A stretch of 41,337 nucleotides of DNA from Lachnospiraceae bacterium (GTDB lineage: Bacteria; Bacillota; Clostridia; Lachnospirales; Lachnospiraceae). The stretch lies in contig JAFRXH010000054.1 in NCBI GenBank assembly GCA_017437785.1, forward strand, positions 1 through 41,337. The letters run 5' to 3'. The notes beneath the pieces are model-generated. The model searched no databases and was not told where the DNA came from. It saw only the letters and a program-made list of their open reading frames with translations. Every line of letters begins with the position of its first letter. The first letter of the stretch is position 1. Shown here piece after piece: positions 32,953 through 40,110 of this stretch. The translations under genes were made by a program, and so were the position numbers.

Positions 32953-33890
32953 TGGCTGATGTTAAGAAGATTGCAACAAGAGAAAGTTACGGAAATGCTC
33001 TGGCTGAGATAGGCGCAGAGTATCCCAATATGGTAGTACTTGATGCCGACCTTTCTGCAGCAACCAAGACAGGCGTGTTCAAGAAAGCTTTCCCCGACCG
33101 CTTTATCGACTGCGGTATCGCAGAGGGCAACATGATGGCTATCGCAGCCGGCATGGCTACCTGCGGCAAGCTTGTGTGGGCTTCCACCTTCGCAATGTTC
33201 GCCAGCGGCAGGGCTTATGAGCAGGTTCGTAATTCCATCGCATATCCCCATCTGAATGTAAAGATCGGCGCTACCCATGCAGGTATCACCGTAGGTGAGG
33301 ACGGCGCAAGCCACCAGTGTCTTGAGGATATCGCACTTATGCGTGTTATCCCCGGCATGACAGTGATCAGCCCCGCTGATGATATCGAGACAAAGGCAGC
33401 AGTACGCGCAGCATGCGAGCTGGACGGACCGGTTTATTTAAGAACAGGCCGTGCAGGCGTACCCGTTTTCAACGACAATCCCGATTATAAGTTTGAGATA
33501 GGCAAGGGCATACAGCTTAAGGAAGGCGGCGATGTAAGTATCGTTGCTACCGGTCTGATGGTAAACTCCGCCCTGGAAGCAGCTGAGCTGCTGGCAGCAG
33601 ACGGCATCAAGGCTGATGTTATCAACATCCACACCATCAAGCCTATCGATAAGGACATCCTGGTTAAGACAGCTCAGAAGACCGGCAGGGTATTCACCGC
33701 TGAAGAGCATTCGGTTATCGGCGGCCTGGGTGCAGCTGTTGCGGAGGTGCTTTCTGAGGAGTGCCCTACTAAGATAAAGCGCATCGGCGTTTACGACGTA
33801 TTCGGCGAGAGCGGCAGCGCTGGCGCCCTTCTTGTTAAGTATCGTCTTGACGGCAAGGGTCTCTACGAGCAGATCAAAGAGAATATGTAA
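32952..33890 (+). CDS. Transketolase, C-terminal subunit
   Basis: This 312-residue chain is the pyrimidine-binding and C-terminal half of the split transketolase. It shows VVLDADLSAATKTGVF (about residues 28-43), FIDCGIAEGNMMAIAAGMA with the conserved Glu that activates thiamine diphosphate (about 51-69), THAGITVGEDGASHQCLED (about 109-127), and a C-terminal transketolase domain (FTAEEHSVIGGLGAAVAE, about 246-263). The start overlaps the previous stop (TAATG) and GAGG lies upstream. A strong terminator follows 20 bases after the stop. Confidence 0.95.
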   Translation: MADVKKIATRESYGNALAEIGAEYPNMVVLDADLSAATKTGVFKKAFPDRFIDCGIAEGNMMAIAAGMATCGKLVWASTFAMFASGRAYEQVRNSIAYPHLNVKIGATHAGITVGEDGASHQCLEDIALMRVIPGMTVISPADDIETKAAVRAACELDGPVYLRTGRAGVPVFNDNPDYKFEIGKGIQLKEGGDVSIVATGLMVNSALEAAELLAADGIKADVINIHTIKPIDKDILVKTAQKTGRVFTAEEHSVIGGLGAAVAEVLSEECPTKIKRIGVYDVFGESGSAGALLVKYRLDGKGLYEQIKENM

Positions 33891-33909
33891 TGTCATACAG
33901 GGAGTAATG

Positions 33910-33938
33910 CCACCCCGCGTAAGCGGGGTGGTTTTTTT
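33910..33938 (+). terminator. Intrinsic terminator of the transketolase operon
   Basis: CCACCCCGC pairs with GCGGGGTGG over a GTAA loop (33910-33931) and is followed by seven T. A strong rho-independent terminator. Confidence 0.9.
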
Positions 33939-33939
33939 G

Positions 33940-33968
33940 TTGACTGAGTATTTAATCATAGGTATAAT
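33940..33968 (+). promoter_or_regulatory. Promoter of the MazEF-like operon
   Basis: TTGACT (33940-33945), a 17-base spacer and a perfect TATAAT (33963-33968) make a strong sigma-A promoter directly after the transketolase terminator. Confidence 0.75.
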
Positions 33969-33980
33969 TGTATATACAAT
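33967..33980 (+). promoter_or_regulatory. Perfect 14-bp palindrome, probable MazE operator
   Basis: ATTGTATATACAAT is a perfect palindrome beginning at the last bases of the -10 box and covering the expected start of transcription. AbrB-type antitoxins bind such sites as dimers and repress their operon; the assignment is by symmetry and position. Confidence 0.6.
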
Positions 33981-34009
33981 GATACTGTTATTCCGAATGG
34001 AGGTGCGAT

Positions 34010-34252
34010 ATGCAGGAAGTAGCATTAAAGGCATGGGGAAACAGCATGGGTATAAGGATACCTTCAGATGTGATCAGGGAACTTAATGTAGAAAAAAATG
34101 ACATATTTGAACTGAGTGTAGAGAATGATGCGATCATCCTGAAAAAAAGATTCAAGCACAAAACTTTTGAGGAAAGACTGGCTGAGTATAATGGTGAGAT
34201 CCATATCACTGAGTTTGACTGGGGAGAGCCTGTCGGGAAGGAGCTTATCTGA
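34010..34252 (+). CDS. mazE: MazE-like antitoxin, AbrB/SpoVT fold
   Basis: The 80-residue protein has the swapped-hairpin AbrB DNA-binding domain: LKAWGNSMGIRIPSDVIREL (about residues 6-25) followed by NDIFELSVENDAIILKK (about 31-47). The C-terminal part ends EFDWGEPVGKELI, the extended segment that binds and blocks the toxin in MazE proteins. TGGAGGTGC precedes the ATG. It overlaps the toxin gene by one base (TGATG), the usual antitoxin-first order. A palindrome at the promoter is a likely autorepression site. Confidence 0.85.
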   Translation: MQEVALKAWGNSMGIRIPSDVIRELNVEKNDIFELSVENDAIILKKRFKHKTFEERLAEYNGEIHITEFDWGEPVGKELI

Positions 34253-34554
34253 TGCAAAAGATATTTCAAGGGGATATCGTAAAGATCTCCGGGTTTGCCG
34301 TAAGCTTTCTGGTGGTCAGTAAAAATGCCTTTATTGAGCATACGGGGATGTTTCATGTTTGTCCGATATTAAAGAATGAAAAAGAAGGTCCTTTGCATGT
34401 TACGGTTAGCGGGAAAAGGGAAAACGGGACCGTAATATGTGAGCAGCTTAAACTTATTGATCCAAAGCGCGGGTGCAACAGAGTAGACCGGATTCCATAT
34501 GCGCAGATAATGAATATATCAGATGCTATACAGGGGATATTTGAATACGATTAG
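34252..34554 (+). CDS. mazF: MazF/PemK-like toxin with a shortened N-terminal loop
   Basis: The 100-residue protein resembles MazF endoribonuclease toxins: GDIVKI (about residues 7-12), a beta strand SFLVVSKN, FHVCPILKN (about 35-43), GTVICEQLKLIDPKRG (about 62-77) and a C-terminal helix. In classical MazF the first strand is followed by a loop of the type P..G.E..G.RP carrying a catalytic Arg; here GDIVKISGFAV runs almost directly into the second strand, and the Thr of the usual CPIT is Leu. It may be a divergent subfamily with a changed active site or a weakened toxin. It is coupled to mazE by a one-base overlap. Confidence 0.75.
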   Translation: MQKIFQGDIVKISGFAVSFLVVSKNAFIEHTGMFHVCPILKNEKEGPLHVTVSGKRENGTVICEQLKLIDPKRGCNRVDRIPYAQIMNISDAIQGIFEYD

Positions 34555-34636
34555 AAGAGTTGTAATGGTAAAGAAAGTTGTGAAAATAAAATTACCTCGT
34601 TTTGAACAATATATAGCAGGAAAGAGCGATTAGTGT

Positions 34637-34642
34637 TATAAT
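34637..34642 (+). promoter_or_regulatory. -10 box of xth, probably giving a leaderless mRNA
   Basis: A perfect TATAAT (34637-34642) lies only seven bases before the ATG at 34650, so transcription would begin at or next to the start codon. No Shine-Dalgarno sequence is visible and no good -35 box is seen at 17 bases. The same geometry is found at gdpP. Confidence 0.5.
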
Positions 34643-34649
34643 ACCGCCT

Positions 34650-35402
34650 ATGAGATATGTATCGTGGAATGTGAACGGCCTGCGCGCCGTCATGGGGAAA
34701 AATTTTACAGAGGATTTTAAGCGCCTGGATGCGGATGCCTTCTGTCTGCAGGAGACCAAGCTGCAGGAGGGACAGATAGAAATGGATCTGCCCGGATATA
34801 AGCAGTATTGGAACTATGCGGAAAAGAAGGGTTATTCGGGCACGGCCATTTTTACAAAGAAGGAGCCGCTTAGCGTAGCCTATGGGATAGGCGTAGAGGA
34901 GCATGACCATGAAGGCCGTGTGATCACGCTGGAATTTGATGATCATTATCTGATCACCGTGTATGTGCCCAATTCCCAGGACGGCTTAAAGAGGCTTGAT
35001 TATCGTATGCAATGGGAGGATGCGTTCCTTTCTTACATAAAGAAGCTGGATGAGAAAAAGCCTGTCATCTACTGCGGCGACCTTAATGTGGCGCATGAAG
35101 AGATAGACCTTAAGAATCCGAAGACGAATCATTTAAACGCCGGGTTTACGGATGAAGAGAGGGCGAAATTCGGCGCGGTATTGAATGCCGGATTCATCGA
35201 CAGCTTCCGTTATTTCTACCCCGAGCAGGCAGACATATATTCCTGGTGGAGCTACCGAATGCAGGCCAGAACAAGGAATGCAGGCTGGCGCATCGATTAC
35301 TTTGTGGTATCGGAGCGCTTTAAGGAGCGGCTGGTGGACGCAAAGATCCATACGGATATAATGGGATCCGACCACTGCCCGGTAGAACTGGAATTTAAAT
35401 AA
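34650..35402 (+). CDS. xth: Exodeoxyribonuclease III / AP endonuclease
   Basis: The 250-residue enzyme removes abasic sites and 3' blocks in base-excision repair. Family motifs are all present: SWNVNGLRAV (about residues 5-14), LQETKLQE with the metal-binding Glu (about 34-41), YSGTAIFTK (about 63-71), GDLNVAHEEIDL (about 142-153), WWSYRMQARTRNAGWRIDYF (about 197-216) and SDHCPVELEF with the catalytic His (about 240-249). The length is normal. The N-terminus begins directly with the first beta strand, supporting this ATG. The gene ends 39 bases before metG. Confidence 0.95.
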   Translation: MRYVSWNVNGLRAVMGKNFTEDFKRLDADAFCLQETKLQEGQIEMDLPGYKQYWNYAEKKGYSGTAIFTKKEPLSVAYGIGVEEHDHEGRVITLEFDDHYLITVYVPNSQDGLKRLDYRMQWEDAFLSYIKKLDEKKPVIYCGDLNVAHEEIDLKNPKTNHLNAGFTDEERAKFGAVLNAGFIDSFRYFYPEQADIYSWWSYRMQARTRNAGWRIDYFVVSERFKERLVDAKIHTDIMGSDHCPVELEFK

Positions 35403-35441
35403 AGACATTTCGGAATTACATAATTTCAAAGGAGTAAATAC

Positions 35442-37499
35442 ATGGAGAACAAAGGAAAATATTACATAACAACGGCCATTGCCTATACCTCAGGCAAGCC
35501 CCACATAGGCAACTGTTACGAGATAATCTTAGGCGATGCCATCGCCCGTTACCGTAAGGCGGAGGGCTACGATGTGCGTTTCCAGACCGGAAGTGACGAG
35601 CACGGCCAGAAGATCGAGACCCGCGCCATCGAAGAGGGCGTAAGCCCCAAGGAATTCGTAGATGCTACAGCCGGCGAGATAAAGCGCCTGTGGGATATCA
35701 TGGGCACCGACTATGACCGTTTCATCCGTACCACGGATGCCGATCATGAAAAGCAGATACAGAAGATGTTCAAAAAATTCTATGATCAGGGCGACATCTA
35801 CAAGGGTGCATACGAGGGCAAGTACTGTACGGAGTGCGAGGCTTTCTACACCGAGAGCCAGCTTAAGGAAGGCAAGTGCCCCGTGTGCGGCGGAAATGTT
35901 CATGAGGAAAAAGAGGAAGCGTACTTCTTTAAGATGAGCAAGTATGCCGACCGTCTGATCGAGCATATCAACACACATCCCGAATTCATACAGCCCGTAT
36001 CCAGGAAGAACGAGATGATGAACAACTTCCTCCTGCCGGGACTGCAGGATCTGTGCGTATCACGTACATCGTTCAAGTGGGGTATCCCCGTAGACTTTGA
36101 TGATAAGCATGTAGTGTATGTGTGGCTGGATGCCCTTTCAAACTACATCACCGGCATAGGTTATGATGCGGACGGTAACAGCACCGATATGTACAAAAAG
36201 TACTGGCCCGCAGATCTGCATCTTATCGGTAAGGACATAATCCGCTTCCATACCATTTACTGGCCCATCTTCCTTATGGCTTTGGGCGAGCCCCTGCCCA
36301 AGCAGGTGTTCGGCCATCCCTGGCTCTTACAGGGCGGCGAGAAGATGAGCAAATCCAAGGGCAATGTGATCTACGTGGATGATCTGATCGATATCTTCGG
36401 CCTGGATGCGGTGCGTTACTTCGTACTGCACGAAATGCCTTATGAAAACGACGGCACCATCACCTGGGAGCTTATGACAGAGCGCACCAACAGCGATCTG
36501 GCAAACACCCTGGGCAATCTGGTGAACCGTACCGTAGCGATGAGCAATAAATATTTCGGCGGTGAGGTTAAGGATCCCGGCGCTAAGGAAGCCGTGGATG
36601 ACGATCTTAAGGCAGTTGTGACCGGAGCCGCAAAGAAGGTTTCCGATTGCATGGATACCCTGCATGTGGCTGATTCGCTCACCGAGATATTCAACGTATA
36701 CAAGAGACTGAATAAATATATCGACGAGACCGAGCCCTGGGTTCTGGCCAAGGATGAGACAAAGTCAGACAGACTGCGCACCGTACTCTACAACCTGACC
36801 GAAGGCCTGATCATCGCCACTTCCCTGCTCAAGCCCTTCCTGCCCGATACCGCGCAGAAGATAAGCACACAGCTGGGAGCAGACTTAAGAGACTTTGATA
36901 CACTTGATAAGTTCGGTCTGATAAGCGAAACAAAGGTTACCGACAAGCCTGAGATACTCTTTGCGCGTCTCGACAAGGAAGAGATCCTAAAGAAGGCTGC
37001 TGATGTTGAAGCAAAGCAGCGTGAGGATTTCCGCGCACACGAGAAGAAGGCTGTGGAGAATCTGTTAAAAGCAGGACGTATCTCACAGGCCGATGCGGAT
37101 GCAAGACTTGCCAGAGCAGGCATAGGTGCAGCTGCCGAGGCTTCCGGAGCCGATATCCATGTTGAGAAGGCTGATGAGATAGAGTACGATGATTTCGCAA
37201 AATGCCAGTTCGTCGTGGGCGAGATCATAGCGTGTGAGGAAGTGCCCAAGAGCAAGAAGCTTCTCTGCTCACAGGTGAAAGTCGGTGATAAGACAGTGCA
37301 GATACTCTCCGGCATCAAGGCTTATTACAAGCCCGAAGAAATGGTCGGAAAGAAGGTAATGGCGCTTCTTAACCTTAAGCCAGTTAAGATGGCGGGACTT
37401 GAGAGCCAGGGCATGCTGCTCTGCGCCGAGGATGATGAGGATCATGTAGTCCTTATGACCCCCGAAAAAAATATCAAACCCGGCAGCAAGATCTGCTGA
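35442..37499 (+). CDS. metG: Methionyl-tRNA synthetase
   Basis: This 685-residue enzyme charges tRNA-Met. The catalytic Rossmann fold shows TSGKPHIGNCYE (HIGH-type motif, about residues 16-27) and EKMSKSKGNVIYV (KMSKS, about 300-312). A zinc-knuckle insertion with CTEC and CPVC is seen at about 128-148. The anticodon-binding domain contains FNVYKRLNKYIDETEPWVLAK (split around 418-440). A C-terminal tRNA-binding EMAP-like domain (about 580-685) starts at YDDFAKCQFVVGEI and includes the typical SQGMLLCAE. AAAGGAG precedes the ATG. The length fits the two-domain bacterial form. Confidence 0.97.
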   Translation: MENKGKYYITTAIAYTSGKPHIGNCYEIILGDAIARYRKAEGYDVRFQTGSDEHGQKIETRAIEEGVSPKEFVDATAGEIKRLWDIMGTDYDRFIRTTDADHEKQIQKMFKKFYDQGDIYKGAYEGKYCTECEAFYTESQLKEGKCPVCGGNVHEEKEEAYFFKMSKYADRLIEHINTHPEFIQPVSRKNEMMNNFLLPGLQDLCVSRTSFKWGIPVDFDDKHVVYVWLDALSNYITGIGYDADGNSTDMYKKYWPADLHLIGKDIIRFHTIYWPIFLMALGEPLPKQVFGHPWLLQGGEKMSKSKGNVIYVDDLIDIFGLDAVRYFVLHEMPYENDGTITWELMTERTNSDLANTLGNLVNRTVAMSNKYFGGEVKDPGAKEAVDDDLKAVVTGAAKKVSDCMDTLHVADSLTEIFNVYKRLNKYIDETEPWVLAKDETKSDRLRTVLYNLTEGLIIATSLLKPFLPDTAQKISTQLGADLRDFDTLDKFGLISETKVTDKPEILFARLDKEEILKKAADVEAKQREDFRAHEKKAVENLLKAGRISQADADARLARAGIGAAAEASGADIHVEKADEIEYDDFAKCQFVVGEIIACEEVPKSKKLLCSQVKVGDKTVQILSGIKAYYKPEEMVGKKVMALLNLKPVKMAGLESQGMLLCAEDDEDHVVLMTPEKNIKPGSKIC

Positions 37500-37519
37500 G
37501 GACCGTCCCCGCGTCCTCA
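37497..37519 (+). repeat. Inverted repeat at the end of metG
   Basis: TGAGGAC (37497-37503) includes the metG stop codon and pairs with GTCCTCA (37513-37519). There is no T-run, so it is a weak terminator candidate at most. Confidence 0.35.
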
Positions 37520-37527
37520 CAAACTGT

Positions 37528-37602
37528 GCCTTCCCCTTGAGGGCTGCAAACTGAGCCTTCTCCTTGAGGAGAAGGTGTCAGCCGAAGGCTGACGGATGAG
37601 GT
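37528..37602 (+). repeat. Interspersed double-hairpin repeat, copy 2 with partial tandem copy
   Basis: A broken first unit (GTGCCTTCCCCTTGAGGG, 37528-37545) is followed by a complete unit at 37556-37602 that matches the element at 24210-24257, except that the first hairpin has T and A in place of a C/G pair, a compensatory change. It ends in GGATGAGGTG immediately before the GNAT gene, where GAGGTG probably acts as the ribosome binding site. Confidence 0.75.
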
Positions 37603-37611
37603 GTTTGTAAT

Positions 37612-38166
37612 TTGTACCTGCGTATCAACAACCACGAAATAAACATACTCCATGCAACACCACAGGATTGGGAGGGCGCCATGGCTTTGGCCTGGCGCAC
37701 CTTTTCTCGTTATGATGCTCCCATCTATACGGATGAAGGATGTGAGAGTTTCATCAATTTCATTTCCAGCCAGACCCTGCATAAGGCTTTTCTGCTGGGG
37801 CGTTACCGGATGTTTGTGGCAAAGGATGACGATGAGATAGTGGGGATAGGGAGTTTCCGTGAACAGAATCATATATCCCTTTTGTTTGTGGATGATAAGT
37901 ATCACGGCTGCGGCATAGGACGCGCACTGATAATGTGTATGGAGGATTATCTCTTCAGGCGCCGGGTCCTGCCCCTTGATAACGAGGATGATAAGATCCT
38001 TGACGTATTATATGAGAGGGCCGATGAGAATTATATCAGCGTATTTGCGGCTCCCAACGCCGAGGATTTTTATAAGAAAATGGGCTTTTACCGTCTGGCG
38101 GACGAAGACACCTCGGACGGTATCACATACATACCAATGATAAAAAGAGAAAAGGAAGGAGAATGA
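37612..38166 (+). CDS. GNAT-family N-acetyltransferase
   Basis: The 184-residue protein has the GNAT fold: an N-terminal strand and helix (ATPQDWEGAMALAWRTF, about residues 14-30), central strands (FVAKDDDEIVGIGSFRE, about 68-84), and the acetyl-CoA binding segment DDKYHGCGIGRALIMCMEDY (about 93-112), a version of Q/RxxGxG/A in which GCGIG forms the pyrophosphate loop. The C-terminal FAAPNAEDFYKKMGFYRL (about 145-162) is typical. Substrate is unknown. It starts with TTG at 37612, with GAGGTG 8 bases upstream provided by the repeat. The stop overlaps an ATG of the next frame. Confidence 0.8.
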   Translation: MYLRINNHEINILHATPQDWEGAMALAWRTFSRYDAPIYTDEGCESFINFISSQTLHKAFLLGRYRMFVAKDDDEIVGIGSFREQNHISLLFVDDKYHGCGIGRALIMCMEDYLFRRRVLPLDNEDDKILDVLYERADENYISVFAAPNAEDFYKKMGFYRLADEDTSDGITYIPMIKREKEGE

Positions 38167-38171
38167 GACCT

Positions 38172-39161
38172 ATGAAGATCCTGTTTTATGCAGCAAAAGT
38201 TTACGACAAAAAATCCTTCGATCCGTTAATGGAACGCTTCCCGGGGATAGAGATCGATTATATCGATCATGAGCTTGAGCCTATGACCGCGGCTCTTGCC
38301 GAAGGCTACGATGCGATCTGCGCTTTCGTAAGTGCGGATGTGGGTGCAAAGACTCTGGAGATATTAAACGAAAAAGGCGTAAAGACGGTGCTGATGCGCT
38401 GCGCCGGCTATAATAACGTGGATGTTGAGAAAGCAAAGGAACTGGGCATCACCGTTAAGATCGTGCCCGGTTATTCTCCCGAGGCGGTAGCCGAGCTGGC
38501 TATGGGCCTGGCACTGGCCGTAAATCGCAGGCTTTATAAGGCCTACAATAAGGTGCGTGAGAATGACTACAGCTTAAGAGGTTTAAGGGGCGTCAATTTC
38601 TACAAAAAGACAGCCGGCATAGTGGGAACCGGAAAGATAGGTGCGGCAATGGCCCGTATCTGCAGGGGCTTCGGTATGAAGGTAATAGGCTACGATATGT
38701 ATGAGAACCCCGCACTTAAGGATTTCGTGGAATATGTGAGTCTGGATGAGCTCTTTGCAAGGAGCGACCTGATATCGCTGCACTGCCCGCTGCTCGATTC
38801 GACTTATCACATGATCAACATCGAGAACATCAAGAAGATGAAGGACGGCGTGATACTGGTAAACACATCCCGCGGTGCGCTGGTGGATACCGATGAGCTG
38901 ATCGAGGGCATCCGCCTCAACAAGTTCCTGGGCGTAGGCCTTGACGTATACGAAGAAGAGACCGGAAATGTATATGAGGACAGATCCGACGACATCATGA
39001 TGCACTCCGTAACAGCACGTCTCCTCTCTTTCCCCAATGTGATGATCACATCCCATCAGGGCTTCTATACACTGGAAGCATTAAACGCCATTGCCGAGAC
39101 CACGCTTCAGAATATGATGGATGCATCAAAGGGTGAGCGCACTAAAAATGATGTGGCTTAA
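38172..39161 (+). CDS. D-2-hydroxyacid dehydrogenase, D-lactate dehydrogenase type
   Basis: The enzyme reversibly reduces 2-oxoacids such as pyruvate to D-2-hydroxyacids with NADH. The 329-residue chain has the nucleotide-binding motif GIVGTGKIGAAMARICRGFG (about residues 149-168), and the catalytic Arg, Glu and His in NTSRGALVDT (about 231-240), GLDVYEEE (about 258-265) and SHQGFYT (about 293-299). The sequence around MLRCAGYNNVD-type VLMRCAGYNNVDV (about 73-85) matches D-lactate dehydrogenases. I prefer the ATG at 38172, where the protein begins MKILFYAAK and AGGAG lies 10 bases upstream; an in-frame ATG at 38163 is too close to that site. It probably serves fermentative redox balance. Confidence 0.9.
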   Translation: MKILFYAAKVYDKKSFDPLMERFPGIEIDYIDHELEPMTAALAEGYDAICAFVSADVGAKTLEILNEKGVKTVLMRCAGYNNVDVEKAKELGITVKIVPGYSPEAVAELAMGLALAVNRRLYKAYNKVRENDYSLRGLRGVNFYKKTAGIVGTGKIGAAMARICRGFGMKVIGYDMYENPALKDFVEYVSLDELFARSDLISLHCPLLDSTYHMINIENIKKMKDGVILVNTSRGALVDTDELIEGIRLNKFLGVGLDVYEEETGNVYEDRSDDIMMHSVTARLLSFPNVMITSHQGFYTLEALNAIAETTLQNMMDASKGERTKNDVA

Positions 39162-39269
39162 AAGCCCCGTAATGCGCTTAAAATGCGGAAAAAAGCTCTT
39201 GTGTAGAGATGACTAACTGTGATATATTATTAAGCGGATTTTTTATTTTAGAAAGATGAGGTGCATATT

Positions 39270-40109
39270 ATGTTCAAGATCCTATCCATGAAATTTCTGA
39301 ACGAGAACATCTTTCAGATGGTGGTAGAGGCCCCCATGGTGGCCAGAGCCTGCCTGCCCGGACAGTTCGTTATCGTCCGTTCCAACGCAGATGCAGAGCG
39401 TATTCCCCTTACCATCTGTGATTACGACAGGGAGAAGGGAACCGTTACCATAGTGGTTCAGACTATAGGTGCAGGTACCATTACTATGAGCAAGATGAAA
39501 GCCGGTGATGAGCTTGCTGATTTCGTGGGTCCTCTGGGACAGCCTTCGGATCTTGTTACCGACGATATAGAAGAAGTTAAGAAAAAGAAGATAGTGTTCG
39601 TGGCCGGAGGTCTTGGCACCGCACCCGTTTATCCCCAGGTTAAATGGCTTAAGGAGCACGGTGTAGCTGCTGATGTTATCATTGGCGCAAAGAACAAGGA
39701 TATCCTCATCATGGAAGAGGAGTTTAAGGGCGTGGCAGAGAACCTCTACATCACTACGGATGACGGTTCCTACGGACGCACCGGTATGGTTACCAAGTGC
39801 CTTGAGGATCTGGTAACTAATGAGGGCAAGCAGTACGATCACTGCGTGAGCATAGGCCCCATGATCATGATGAAATTTGTCTGCCAGCTGACCGAGAAGC
39901 TGGGCATACATACTGTAGTTTCCATGAACCCCATTATGGTAGACGGTACCGGTATGTGCGGTGCCTGCCGCTGCAGCGTTGAAGGCAAGACAAAGTTTGC
40001 CTGCGTTGACGGACCCGAGTTTGACGGACACAAGGTCAACTGGGACGAGGCCATGAGACGTTCAGGCATGTACAGGGATCAGGAAGCAAAGGCAAAGGAG
40101 GGTATCTGA
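39270..40109 (+). CDS. nfnA: NfnA-type ferredoxin-NADP+ reductase, small subunit
   Basis: NfnAB couples NADH and reduced ferredoxin to NADP+ reduction by electron bifurcation. This 279-residue subunit has an FAD-binding domain with PGQFVIVRSNADAERIPLTI (about residues 28-47) and GTITMSKMKAGD (about 68-79), an NAD-binding domain with VFVAGGLGTAPVYPQVKWL (about 109-127), and a C-terminal [2Fe-2S] cluster motif from GTGMCGACRCSVEGKTKFACVDG (Cys at about 229, 232, 234 and 244, split here). The ATG at 39270 follows GATGAGGTG; an in-frame GTG lies 9 bases earlier. TATATT near 39223 may be the -10 box. The start of nfnB follows after one base. Confidence 0.9.
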   Translation: MFKILSMKFLNENIFQMVVEAPMVARACLPGQFVIVRSNADAERIPLTICDYDREKGTVTIVVQTIGAGTITMSKMKAGDELADFVGPLGQPSDLVTDDIEEVKKKKIVFVAGGLGTAPVYPQVKWLKEHGVAADVIIGAKNKDILIMEEEFKGVAENLYITTDDGSYGRTGMVTKCLEDLVTNEGKQYDHCVSIGPMIMMKFVCQLTEKLGIHTVVSMNPIMVDGTGMCGACRCSVEGKTKFACVDGPEFDGHKVNWDEAMRRSGMYRDQEAKAKEGI

Positions 40110-40110
40110 G

